The notes under the pieces: generated by a model
Databases searched by the model: none
Told to the model about the DNA's origin: nothing
The model's input: the letters and a program-made list of their open reading frames with translations, nothing else
Position numbers and translations under genes: made by a program
Assembly (NCBI RefSeq): GCF_023716665.1
Contig: NZ_CP071860.1
Location: 992,001 to 1,056,000, forward strand
DNA from: Vibrio sp. SCSIO 43135
Lineage (GTDB): Bacteria > Pseudomonadota > Gammaproteobacteria > Enterobacterales > Vibrionaceae
Length of the DNA: 64,000 nt
Direction of reading: 5' to 3'
In this document: positions 35,203-43,327 of the stretch, piece by piece
Layout: every line of letters starts with the position of its first letter
Numbering within the stretch: the stretch's first letter is position 1

Positions 35203-36425
35203 ATGTTTACTTCATCGATAGAGGTTCCAGATAACGTGCTATACATTGTTTCCAAATCCATGATTAAGTTCTCTAGCTTAGTTTGGGTCTCCATCACTAA
35301 AAGCGGATCTATCTCAAACGTTTCATGTGTAATTTTGTTCCTAACTCGACGAGCAGTGTTAATGATATTGAGTTGCTCTTCTGTGAATAAACCGATAGAA
35401 CTAATTTGCCTTTGTAGCTCCAATAGAGTTGACCCTTTATGTGCCTGAGCTTTAACTTCCACTCCTACAAAATGGAGATATACAGTCAAAACTCTCTCTA
35501 GACGCTGAATCCGAGCCATATATTTACCAAACTGAACATCATAGAAGGTAAGTACATTTTCAAAAACATTGTCTTTTTCCTCCTCTGTAATTGTTATGGA
35601 TTCTAGTGAGGACAAAGCTTTTTCCAATATCGGTTTCAATTCTTGAGTTAGCTTGCCTACGTCATCTAAATTGGCTTTGTTAAAGTCTTTGTTATGTGCA
35701 ACTTTACATCTCAACTCATATAGTTGATCCCAGCGTTTTTTCAGAAAATCAGCCTCACAACCTACCAACGGTTGAAAAAACTTTTCCCAATTTGATTCAG
35801 GAACCAATGATTTAATATCATTTAGTTCAATTTCAGTAAAATCCTTTGCTGATTTGAGTTTTTTAATCAAACTTTCTTTGTGATTTGGATAGTTTTCACT
35901 GAACAAAAAATTCTTCAATTGTATAAAATCAACATTATGAAGGTAATTAGCATCTGTATTGTTCGAATTAATCGATTGCTGAACGTCTGTTGGCACCCTT
36001 TCTTTCGTCCACCCCAACCCTACCTTGGTTAACATGAATTTAGTGATTAAAAGACGCATCAAATTCTCTATTTCAAACAGCTTTGGATAAGCCTGATTCG
36101 AGTAGTACAAACTTAAATCATCCCACACTACATACGTTGTCTTCGCAACAAAAGCTAACGACTTTCGTATAGACTTAAGCATTAGTGAAAACTCACTCAG
36201 TTCGCTTTCAAGCTTGCACACCAAACGTATATTGAAATAAAGGTGCGACTTATCATCATTTTTTCCAGCTTTGATTTTAATCTCAGCTGTATGCTTTTTA
36301 TACGTAATCTGATTTCTATCAATAGATACATTTGAGTCAGCTTGCAACAAGCTTTTTAACGCAGAAATAGTTTTACACTGAGTCTTGTTTACATCAGCTA
36401 AAACTAAGTATTCAATCTGGTACAA
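35199..36425 (-). CDS. Protein with two HEPN-like RX4H motifs, candidate defence RNase
   Basis: Residues 111-140 (YPKLFEIENLMRLLITKFMLTKVGLGW) resemble the opening helices of Swt1-type HEPN domains, and R239-C-K-V-A-H244 gives the RX4H active-site motif. A second helical unit (residues about 290-400) ends with R362-N-K-I-T-H367, another RX4H. Two such units in one chain could fold as an intramolecular HEPN dimer, the active RNase form. Residues 1-100 are a separate alpha/beta region of unknown type. TTG start with AAGGA 7 bases before it. No antitoxin is beside it. Function inferred, not recognised as a named system. Confidence 0.7.
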   Translation of the reverse strand: MYQIEYLVLADVNKTQCKTISALKSLLQADSNVSIDRNQITYKKHTAEIKIKAGKNDDKSHLYFNIRLVCKLESELSEFSLMLKSIRKSLAFVAKTTYVVWDDLSLYYSNQAYPKLFEIENLMRLLITKFMLTKVGLGWTKERVPTDVQQSINSNNTDANYLHNVDFIQLKNFLFSENYPNHKESLIKKLKSAKDFTEIELNDIKSLVPESNWEKFFQPLVGCEADFLKKRWDQLYELRCKVAHNKDFNKANLDDVGKLTQELKPILEKALSSLESITITEEEKDNVFENVLTFYDVQFGKYMARIQRLERVLTVYLHFVGVEVKAQAHKGSTLLELQRQISSIGLFTEEQLNIINTARRVRNKITHETFEIDPLLVMETQTKLENLIMDLETMYSTLSGTSIDEVNI

Positions 36426-36457
36426 ATCTTATTCCTTCCAGAGTTCGATTAAAACAT

Positions 36458-36551
36458 ATAACGCCTTGCCAAGCTGTGAGTGAACGAGTGCCATGTCTGA
36501 GCGAAGCGAGTTCGGCACGCGTTTACGAATCAGACTTAAGCAATTTGTTAT
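36458..36551 (-). repeat. attC site (94 bp), cassette 2
   Basis: Shorter than its neighbours. Minus strand begins CATAACAAATTGC and ends GGCGTTAT, with the inner paired segment GTGCCGAACTCG / GAGTGCC region. The TAA of the DUF6602 gene lies in its left end. Confidence 0.82.
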
Positions 36552-37285
36552 GTACGTCTTACGCTGTTCTCGATATTATTTTCTTTTCCTTGAACGGGAA
36601 ACCAGATCATTTCATTACGTACCAATCTGTGACCTGAAATTACCGATAACAGATTGTGAATAAAATATCCAAAAGACATATCGCAGAGTCTATACTGGTG
36701 CCAATGATTGTAATCGTCAGTCCTTGTTCGTGGGCATTGCTCCCAAAACTTAACGAACTTATTTTGACCAAGGCAAATATGGTCAATGGTTTTATGGTGA
36801 TGCTGATCTGTAAGCTCTTTGAGTACATCTAATACTACTCGGGGCTCTGTACCTTGCATTTCATATATGAAAACCCCAACAAAAATATCTATTCCTGGTT
36901 GAGAGTCTCGGACTATCTTTGCTGTTTCAGAAATGCTTTTACAAGCATCACGGTAAACTTCTGAACTATAGGTTGATTTTACCTCGATAATTCCACGACA
37001 AGATGATGGTTGAATAAAGACCAAGTCTCCATCGCTGTAAATTACAGGCTGTGTGTTATCGTATAGCAGTATGTCTATTTGTCTCGAATTACCAGCATCA
37101 GTAAGGACAAAGCCACGTCCCACTGATATGTTCTGGGGGCAACTTCGTTGGATGACTTGCCTCAATATAGATTCTTTCCACTCTCCATCGGTTAGCCAGT
37201 GGGTTTCATGTATCAAATATCGAATACGATTTTCCAGAGCCTTCAGCTCCATCGATATTGATTTAAAATATTGTTCTGTATTCAT
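36548..37285 (-). CDS. DUF6602 protein, PD-(D/E)XK nuclease-like
   Basis: Start at 37285; the longer frame would run into the neighbouring attC. Residues 30-105 match what I know of DUF6602: HWLTDGEWKESILRQVIQR, SVGRGFVLTDAGNSRQIDILLYD (Asp71) and SSCRGIIEVKST (Glu101-Val-Lys103). Spacing and residues fit a PD-(D/E)XK fold. Such proteins are common in defence islands, but no mechanism is established to my knowledge. It is the second cassette of the array. Confidence 0.72.
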   Translation of the reverse strand: MNTEQYFKSISMELKALENRIRYLIHETHWLTDGEWKESILRQVIQRSCPQNISVGRGFVLTDAGNSRQIDILLYDNTQPVIYSDGDLVFIQPSSCRGIIEVKSTYSSEVYRDACKSISETAKIVRDSQPGIDIFVGVFIYEMQGTEPRVVLDVLKELTDQHHHKTIDHICLGQNKFVKFWEQCPRTRTDDYNHWHQYRLCDMSFGYFIHNLLSVISGHRLVRNEMIWFPVQGKENNIENSVRRT

Positions 37286-37303
37286 CGGTTCAACCCTAAG
37301 TAC

Positions 37304-37425
37304 ATAACGCCCTGTTAAGGTGTGAGCAACGTAATACCAATGCCGCCGCATACCACCTTAATCACTAACATCAACGCATGGTAAAAATGCCACGCGTTGC
37401 GAATCGTTCTTAAACAGTTTGTTAG
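37304..37425 (-). repeat. attC site (122 bp), cassette 1
   Basis: Minus strand begins CTAACAAAC and ends GGGCGTTAT, with AACGCGTGGC and GTTGCTCAC inner parts. A close copy of 35081-35202. The TAA of the DarT-like gene lies in its left end. Confidence 0.9.
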
Positions 37426-37883
37426 CTGATGAAACTCACCATGAGCACTTCATTGATACTACTCATCGGCACAAAGTCTGGGTAACCAATTTCAATTCTT
37501 GGTACCACTTTTAGTGAGTATGCTTTTTCCTGCTCCCAAGCCGTCCAAGACTGTAGACTTGAGTATGCATCCTCTGAAAGAACTAACACAGCCATTTCTG
37601 CATGCTTTTGAGCAATGTTAGTTGGAATACACTTGTACAAGTGCTGATACACTTTTTTATCGCCTAAATTGCGATAATCGAAAAACGAAACGCAAGATCG
37701 TAAACGAAAGAAACCGTTTGAATTTCCAAACACCGAACTTCGTGAGCCATCTAAATTGGTGAGCAGCCCACCAGAAGACAATATAGATTTATAATTCTCT
37801 AGAGTAGTAGCATGAAAAACTGACCCGCTCATTTTACTAACGAAGTCTTCAAAATCATCGACTTTCAAATTACGAACTAACAT
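37422..37883 (-). CDS. Small DarT-like protein of unknown function, 153 aa
   Basis: Residues 22-40 (VFHATTLENYKSILSSGGL) recall the NAD-binding opening of DarT-like ADP-ribosyltransferases: His24, then Asn30, then I-L-x-x-G-G. SRSSVFGNSNGFFRLRSCVSFFDYR follows. The similarity is short and the catalytic Glu cannot be placed with certainty, so this is a suggestion only. No macrodomain antitoxin gene follows. The ATG at 37883 has GAGAG before it. It is the first cassette, nearest the array boundary at about 37900. Confidence 0.6.
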   Translation of the reverse strand: MLVRNLKVDDFEDFVSKMSGSVFHATTLENYKSILSSGGLLTNLDGSRSSVFGNSNGFFRLRSCVSFFDYRNLGDKKVYQHLYKCIPTNIAQKHAEMAVLVLSEDAYSSLQSWTAWEQEKAYSLKVVPRIEIGYPDFVPMSSINEVLMVSFIS

Positions 37884-37911
37884 ATTACTCTCATCAGCTA
37901 ACAGTTATTAG

Positions 37912-38053
37912 ACAGAAAAATTCTGCATTTAAATACAGACTTATTCTATCTAGTATCCATATACCGTTTATCGTACTCCGTTTTAATTCATCTTTACAGT
38001 GACTTATGCAACATTGCTTTTAGTGTGCTTCACAAAATGCAGAAATTTTCTGT
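37912..38053. repeat. 19 bp inverted repeat pair flanking 104 bases
   Basis: ACAGAAAAATTCTGCATTT (37912-37930) and its inverted copy at 38035-38053 differ at one base. Each arm also contains the small palindrome CAGAA-N3-TTCTG. They lie just outside the cassette array. Confidence 0.6.
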
Positions 38054-38081
38054 ATAGCATGACGCGCCCTACTCTGGCGCT

Positions 38082-38210
38082 ATGAGTGTACGTTTAGCCA
38101 GCAGTTTTCAGGTCAGTTTTGGCGTGTTTGGATTGCGTTGTGAAGTGATATTGAATGCTTTTGAAAAGCTAGAGAATGACTCACCACTAGTTGATGAGCG
38201 CGGTGTTTAA
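38082..38210 (+). CDS. Possible 42 aa protein
   Basis: ATG to TAA frame reading MSVRLASSFQVSFGVFGLRC...ENDSPLVDERGV. It could be a small real gene or the remnant of a longer one cut by the insertion of the array. No convincing ribosome site lies upstream. It converges with nrdG, ten bases before its stop. Confidence 0.3.
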   Translation: MSVRLASSFQVSFGVFGLRCEVILNAFEKLENDSPLVDERGV

Positions 38211-38219
38211 ATGCGGTGC

Positions 38220-38690
38220 TTAGCTTAGTGTAAACGTATGAATGATTTGGTTGTCGCTGCCGCGCCATTTTAGGCTCGGATCGGCTCTTTCTTGGATGAA
38301 TTTGCCGTCGATTAGGGTATCAACGTAGCTCAGAAGTTCGCGCTGTGCATCGTCCAGTTCTGCCAATGTGTAACCAGTCCACATCCAAATGTCTTTGCCT
38401 GGGCACTCTTCTTTTACTCGCTTAGCAAGTTTGAGCACATCGGCAACATTGGCTGGGTGCATTGGGTCGCCACCAGACAGCGACAACCCTCTGCGTTTAA
38501 TACGTGTGTCGTTAAGATCCGCGATGATGTGGTCTTCCAGTTCTTGAGTGAACAAGTGACCAGAATCCAAGCGCTGCGTCGATTGGTTGTAACAGCCTCG
38601 GCATTGATGCACGCAGCCAGACACAAACAGTGTGCAGCGCGTTCCTGGGCCGTTAACCACATCTACGGGATGGTACTGGTGGTAGTTCAT
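38220..38690 (-). CDS. nrdG: Anaerobic ribonucleotide reductase activating protein
   Basis: A 156 aa radical SAM activase: YHPVDVVNGPGTRCTLFVSGCVHQCRGCYN contains the CX3CX2C iron-sulfur motif (CVHQCRGC), then LSGGDPMHPANV and DIWMWTGYTLAEL. It generates the glycyl radical on NrdD using S-adenosylmethionine. It lies 51 bases downstream of nrdD in the same operon. Confidence 0.96.
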   Translation of the reverse strand: MNYHQYHPVDVVNGPGTRCTLFVSGCVHQCRGCYNQSTQRLDSGHLFTQELEDHIIADLNDTRIKRRGLSLSGGDPMHPANVADVLKLAKRVKEECPGKDIWMWTGYTLAELDDAQRELLSYVDTLIDGKFIQERADPSLKWRGSDNQIIHTFTLS

Positions 38691-38741
38691 CTTAAACCTT
38701 ACTTACAATCACAACCAATCAACTAACAACGAGCGAGCACG

Positions 38742-40865
38742 TTAAAGGTGCTTAACGCGGCGCTTCACTTCTTCTTGTTTACCGAAGTTAAACGGACGTG
38801 CGTCTGGGCTGCCTAGGTAGCCACACACGCGGCGTGTTACCGACACTTTAGTTGAGTCGTGGTTGCCACACTTAGGGCAAGTAAAACCCTTACTGGTACA
38901 GTCGAACTCGCCGTTGTAGCCACACTCGTAACACTCATCGATTGGTGTATTTGTGCCGTAGTATGGCACTCGTGTATAGCTGTAATCCCATACGTTTTCT
39001 AGCGCTTCAATGTTCTGCTGCATGTTCGGGAACTCACCATAACAGATGAAGCCACCGCTAGAGATCGGCGGGTACGGCATTTCAAAGTCGATCTTGTCGT
39101 ACGGGTTTACTTTCTTCTGCACATCTAGGTGGAAACTATTGGTGTAGTAACCACGATCCGTTACGCCTTCAATCACACCAAACTCTTTAGTGTCGATTCG
39201 GCAGAAACGGCTACACAAGTTTTCACTTGGCGTACCGTATAGGCTAAACGCGTAACCTGTTTCTTCCGCCCATTGGTTCACTTTGTCTTTTAAGTGCTTA
39301 ACAATATCCAGCGCTTTTTGGCGCAATTCTTCAATGTCGTACACATGGTCTTCATGGCCAAACAGTGCAGTTATGGTTTCGTGAATGCCAATGTAGCCCA
39401 AGGAGATCGATGCGCGGCCGTTCTTGAAAATATCGGCGATAGAATCATTCGCTTTCAAACGAACGCCACACGCCCCTTCCATGTATAGGATTGGCGCAAC
39501 ACGAGCTTTCACATTCTCTAAACGGCTAATGCGTGTTTCTAGTGCGCGGCGTGCCACAACCAGTTTTTCATCTAGCAGTTGGTAGAATGCTTTCTCGTCG
39601 CCACCCGCTTTTAGCGCAATACGTGGTAGGTTTAAGCTCACTACGCCTAAGTTGTTACGGCCTTCGTGGATCAGTTCGCCGTTTTCTTCATAAGTGTTTA
39701 GGAAGCTACGGCAACCCATCGGTGTTTTGAATGAACCGGTTACTTCAACCACTTTGTCGTAGTTCAAGATATCTGGGTACATACGCTTAGATGCACATTC
39801 AAGTGCCAACTGTTTGATGTCGTAGTTTGGATCTTCTTGCTTATGGTTCAAGCCATCTTTGATTGCGAACACCAGTTTAGGGAATACCGCTGTTTTACGG
39901 TTTTTACCTAAGCCCGCAATGCGGTTTTTCAAAATAGATTGCTGAATCAGTTTCGATGCCCAGCTCGTACCTAAACCAAAACCAAAGGTGACAAATGGCG
40001 TTTGACCATTCGCGGTATGCAGTGTGTTTACTTCATATTCAAGCGATTGGAATGCGTCGTAACACTCTTTCTCGGTGCGCGACGTTGCAAACGCTTGTGG
40101 ATCTGGAATGTCCCACTCTTTTGCAATCGCTAAGTGTTTTTCATAGCTCGCATCTACATACGGCTCTAATACTTCATCGATACGGTTAATGGTGGTACCG
40201 CCGTAAATGTGGCTCGCCACTTGCGCGATGATCTGCGCAGTAACGGCTGTCGCCGTAGAGATAGATTTCGGCGTATCGATTTCTGCGTTACCCATTTTAA
40301 AACCATGCGTTAACATGCCTTTAAGATCGATAAGCATACAGTTAAACATTGGGAAGAACGGTGCGTAGTCTAAATCGTGGTAGTGAATGTCGCCTTCTTC
40401 ATGTGCCTGTACTACGTCACGAGGAAGAATGTGCGTTTTAGCGTAGTGCTTAGCGACAATGCCCGCCAATAAGTCACGCTGCGTTGGGATCACTTTGCCA
40501 TCTTTGTTTGCGTTCTCGTTGATTAGGTCAACGTTGCTTTCTTCGATTAGGCCTTCGATTTCACGTGTTAACGCGCTTTGTTTTTCACGCGCGATATCGC
40601 GGTCGTGGCGGTATTCGATGTACGAGCGTGCCAGTGCCTTGTATGGGCCTTGCATTAGCTCATTTTCGACTAGGGTTTGGATTTCTGAAATGTGGACTTC
40701 ATCGTAGTCTTTTAGCTGTAACTCGACTGCTAATGCAACGTTCAACGCATGAATTGCGACTTCGCTTGTCACATTGTCCGCTGCGCTTTCCACTGCTGCT
40801 TGAATACGATCCCTGCTGAACGGAGCTCTTGAGCCGTCACGTTTGATTACGATTGGTTTCACCAT
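38742..40865 (-). CDS. nrdD: Anaerobic ribonucleoside-triphosphate reductase
   Basis: A 707 aa enzyme with an N-terminal ATP-cone (VIKRDGSRAPFSRDRIQAAVESAAD), the reductase core (HYHDLDYAPFFPMFNCMLIDL, NNLGVVSLNLPRIAL), a C-terminal zinc site (CYECGYNGEFDCTSKGFTCPKCG) and the glycyl-radical loop (RRVCGYLGSPDARPFNFGKQEEV). It reduces NTPs to dNTPs without oxygen. The promoter region holds a perfect FNR site and two NrdR boxes. Confidence 0.97.
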   Translation of the reverse strand: MVKPIVIKRDGSRAPFSRDRIQAAVESAADNVTSEVAIHALNVALAVELQLKDYDEVHISEIQTLVENELMQGPYKALARSYIEYRHDRDIAREKQSALTREIEGLIEESNVDLINENANKDGKVIPTQRDLLAGIVAKHYAKTHILPRDVVQAHEEGDIHYHDLDYAPFFPMFNCMLIDLKGMLTHGFKMGNAEIDTPKSISTATAVTAQIIAQVASHIYGGTTINRIDEVLEPYVDASYEKHLAIAKEWDIPDPQAFATSRTEKECYDAFQSLEYEVNTLHTANGQTPFVTFGFGLGTSWASKLIQQSILKNRIAGLGKNRKTAVFPKLVFAIKDGLNHKQEDPNYDIKQLALECASKRMYPDILNYDKVVEVTGSFKTPMGCRSFLNTYEENGELIHEGRNNLGVVSLNLPRIALKAGGDEKAFYQLLDEKLVVARRALETRISRLENVKARVAPILYMEGACGVRLKANDSIADIFKNGRASISLGYIGIHETITALFGHEDHVYDIEELRQKALDIVKHLKDKVNQWAEETGYAFSLYGTPSENLCSRFCRIDTKEFGVIEGVTDRGYYTNSFHLDVQKKVNPYDKIDFEMPYPPISSGGFICYGEFPNMQQNIEALENVWDYSYTRVPYYGTNTPIDECYECGYNGEFDCTSKGFTCPKCGNHDSTKVSVTRRVCGYLGSPDARPFNFGKQEEVKRRVKHL

Positions 40866-40906
40866 TTCTCCTTACCCTTAGTATACTCACAGAGTTATCC
40901 ACAAAC

Positions 40907-40953
40907 ACACTATATAGGGCGATTTTTTATTAGACTGACACTATATGTTGTGG
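40907..40953 (-). promoter_or_regulatory. Pair of NrdR boxes
   Basis: ACACTATATGTTGTGG (40938-40953) agrees with the NrdR consensus at 14 of 16 positions and ACACTATATAGGGCGA (40907-40922) at 12 of 16. They are 31 bp apart, the spacing NrdR needs. They overlap the predicted transcription start of nrdD. Confidence 0.8.
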
Positions 40954-40956
40954 CGG

Positions 40957-40999
40957 TATTTAACGGGAAGCACTATCAAAAAGTATTGATTTGGATCAA
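40957..40999 (-). promoter_or_regulatory. FNR-dependent promoter of nrdDG
   Basis: TTGAT-TTGG-ATCAA (40986-40999) is a perfect FNR site. A minus-strand -10 TAAATA (40957-40962) places the start near 40951, which is 41.5 bases from the FNR centre, the class II activation distance. This fits an anaerobic reductase. Confidence 0.82.
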
Positions 41000-41159
41000 C
41001 AAAAACTGGAAGCTGACTAAGAAGGATCCGATCTTTTGGCGATTGATCGAAATTCAAAAGAAACGATGAAATTTTAATAAATTGCGAGAATTCCGCTTGC
41101 TTTTTTTTGACGTCTGATGAGATAAAGGGTCAGCCGATTTCTTCCATTTATCAGACATA

Positions 41160-42047
41160 ATGAAAAAGCATTTTCGTAAATTTCTCGCCTTTTTTCTTGC
41201 AACCGCAGCGCCATCCATTTTTGCTGCGCAACCTATCACTTTATCCACATGGAACATCGAATGGCTGACTTTATCGCCAAGCCAACAGTTTCCACAAAGT
41301 GAGCGTAGCAACCAAGATTTTCGCCAATTGCAGCATTACTTTTCAAAGCAAAATGCCGACATATTGGCTTTTCAAGAAGTCGACAGCCCAGAAGCAATCA
41401 AGCAAGTCGTTGGTGATAGATACAAGGTGTTTATTTCCGACCGCTCAAACTCAAGTAATAAAGCGCTGCAGTTTGACGACATCAACCAATACACTGGCTT
41501 TGCAATCAGTAAAAGGATAGAAGTCGACAACCAGCCAGATATGAACCTGTTGGCCGATGAAAGAAGAAAGCTAAGGTTTGCCAGCTATGTTGTGCTTTCA
41601 CCAAACAGTGAGCAGCCAATTCATATGCTGTCGGTACATTTGAAAGCGCGCTGTAGCGGGCGTTACAACAATAATCAGCACTGCCAAACATTGAAAGAGC
41701 AAGGCGAAAGCCTGAATCAGTGGGTACGAGAGCGAGAAAGGAATCAACACGCTTATGTGATTCTTGGCGACTTCAACCACAACATGGGGTATTCCGGTGA
41801 CTGGCTTTGGGCAACGATTGCAAAAGGCACTGATGCTGTTCTGGCAACCAAGTCAACACCCGCCGAATGTAAAGTGCGCTCACGTAAGAGCCCACAACGC
41901 GTGCACCAGTTTCGATCGCTCATCGACCACATTATCGTCAGTGACGGCCTTTCATTCTCCGAACCATCACAGCAAGTCTTCAACAGCCAAGATGTGCTTA
42001 ACTACCAACTCAGCGATCACTGCCCTGTGTTAACCACAGTGAATTAA
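41160..42047 (+). CDS. Secreted endonuclease/exonuclease/phosphatase family protein
   Basis: Signal peptide (FRKFLAFFLATAAPSIFAA), then the metal-dependent EEP fold: ITLSTWNIEWL, ILAFQEVDS, SVHLKARCSG, YVILGDFNHNM and LSDHCPVLT supply the Asn, Glu, His, Asp-x-Asn and Asp-His residues. Likely an extracellular or periplasmic nuclease or phosphodiesterase. Unusually, there is no ribosome site; an inverted repeat GTCTGAT/ATCAGAC (41112-41118, 41150-41156) ends 3 bases before the ATG. Confidence 0.85.
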   Translation: MKKHFRKFLAFFLATAAPSIFAAQPITLSTWNIEWLTLSPSQQFPQSERSNQDFRQLQHYFSKQNADILAFQEVDSPEAIKQVVGDRYKVFISDRSNSSNKALQFDDINQYTGFAISKRIEVDNQPDMNLLADERRKLRFASYVVLSPNSEQPIHMLSVHLKARCSGRYNNNQHCQTLKEQGESLNQWVRERERNQHAYVILGDFNHNMGYSGDWLWATIAKGTDAVLATKSTPAECKVRSRKSPQRVHQFRSLIDHIIVSDGLSFSEPSQQVFNSQDVLNYQLSDHCPVLTTVN

Positions 42048-42074
42048 TCAAAACTTGCGCTTAACCCCAAACTA

Positions 42075-42109
42075 AAACGGCCTGTTACTTGTTGAGTAAC
42101 AGGCCGTTT
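42075..42109. terminator. Bidirectional terminator
   Basis: A 15 bp perfect stem (AAACGGCCTGTTACT / AGTAACAGGCCGTTT) with loop TGTTG between convergent genes. Confidence 0.92.
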
Positions 42110-42129
42110 CATTTATAGCGTTCGACTGC

Positions 42130-42501
42130 TTAGTAGCAAATCGCGATTACGCCGCACACCATTAAAGCGATAGTGGCGTACCAGAAATATTGCGTTGTGT
42201 TGTCGGCAACGTAGGCTTTGATGTAGCTGATCTCTTCATTCGCCATTGTCACGAACTCATTGCGGTTTAAGCTTAAGTCACTCCCCGCCTCTTTCAGCTT
42301 TTGCTGAAGCGTGCTGAATGACACGTCGACAAACTTAGCCACGTCATTAACAGAACTGGCAGCGGTCGAAATTCCATCCCAAATCGCCATTCTCGATTCG
42401 TATTCACTTTCACTCACTTGGTTGAGAATACGTAAGTCATATTCACGCTTGATGCGTTCCTTAATCACTTTCGCCGAAGACAGATTTTTTAAGTCGTTCA
42501 A
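42130..42501 (-). CDS. Hypothetical tail-anchored membrane protein, 123 aa
   Basis: Not recognised. A charged helical N-terminal part (SSAKVIKERIKREYDLRILNQVSESEYESRMAIWDGI) is followed by a helical linker and a single C-terminal membrane helix (YFWYATIALMVCGVIAICY) reaching the last residue, so it would be inserted by its tail with the bulk in the cytoplasm. TTG start at 42501 with GGAG 8 bases before it. Single gene, convergent with the exonuclease-like gene. Confidence 0.6.
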   Translation of the reverse strand: MNDLKNLSSAKVIKERIKREYDLRILNQVSESEYESRMAIWDGISTAASSVNDVAKFVDVSFSTLQQKLKEAGSDLSLNRNEFVTMANEEISYIKAYVADNTTQYFWYATIALMVCGVIAICY

Positions 42502-42737
42502 GACATATACTCCAATGGATTTTTATAGATGTAGTATCGCGCTTAACTGCGCGCAAACTGTTGATGAGCCTAGAGCTCGAAAAGTCGATCTATCAATCCA
42601 AACTGGTATGAACAAAGTTAAAGAGTGAATCGGATGGTAATGTGGCAAGCAAGCACCAGCAACACAGACATTTTGTCTAGACGATAAAGAAAGGTAGTTG
42701 TAACGCAGATTCAATTCAGCGGTTTATCGAAAGCAGG

Positions 42738-43073
42738 TTAATTATCCATTGGGACATCATCTAACTGCCACATTTCAAGTACATGAGCGATGGTTGGGCA
42801 GCGCCCCATAAGAATTTGATATTTAGGCGTGTACGAATCGCCAAGGTAAGTGGTGCGAATCAACTCGTTGGTTTTGACATCAACTTGCGTGACCACGCGG
42901 CCTTTGAAATTATGAAAAATCGCAAACTGTTCGCTTTGGTAAACCATCTGCTCTCGGTAAAACCAAAACTGATCTGGCGTTTCTAACAGCTCGCATTTCA
43001 GCGGCAGAGACTCTCCCGCCTTGACAGGTAATGCCAGCATCAATGCTGAAAACAATAGAGCGATTAGCCTCAT
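42738..43073 (-). CDS. Hypothetical secreted protein, 111 aa
   Basis: Not recognised. ATG 43073 gives a clean signal peptide (MRLIALLFSALMLALPVKA). The mature part is about 90 residues, has two Cys (CELLE, GRCPT) that may form a disulfide in the periplasm, and contains YREQMVYQSEQFAIFHNFKGRVVTQVDVKTNEL, which looks like a small beta fold. A GTG four codons upstream is also possible. Single gene. Confidence 0.55.
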   Translation of the reverse strand: MRLIALLFSALMLALPVKAGESLPLKCELLETPDQFWFYREQMVYQSEQFAIFHNFKGRVVTQVDVKTNELIRTTYLGDSYTPKYQILMGRCPTIAHVLEMWQLDDVPMDN

Positions 43074-43327
43074 CTTCGATCCCACACAATTTCACAATCC
43101 TTATTGAAACTATAGAAGAGATACCGTGGTGGCTTGGAAAAAATGGTCTAATAGCACCTGTAGCAAATTCATTAGTGAAATAAAACGCATAACCATATAC
43201 ACATCAAATATAAAACTTATGCACTAAAATCCGCAAAATCACATAGATTCACCACTCCGATAACGTTTGCATTATTTTTACAGTTCTTATAGGATGCCGT
43301 TCCCCATTTGTTGGGACTTACTATCAG

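Larger units (their letters stand above)
37884..38219. other. Junction between cassette array and nrdG
   Basis: This 336 base stretch holds the array boundary (minus-strand GTTAGC at about 37896-37903, without an attC beyond it), a 19 bp inverted repeat pair (37912-37930 and 38035-38053, one mismatch), and one short open frame (38082-38210). No integrase, attI or transposase remnant is recognised. Confidence 0.6.

Noticed and set aside
36480..36530. Phage or transposon end in the short attC
   Set aside because: The inverted segments fit the inner arms of an attC, and the flanking TAACAA and GGCGTTAT ends match the other sites.
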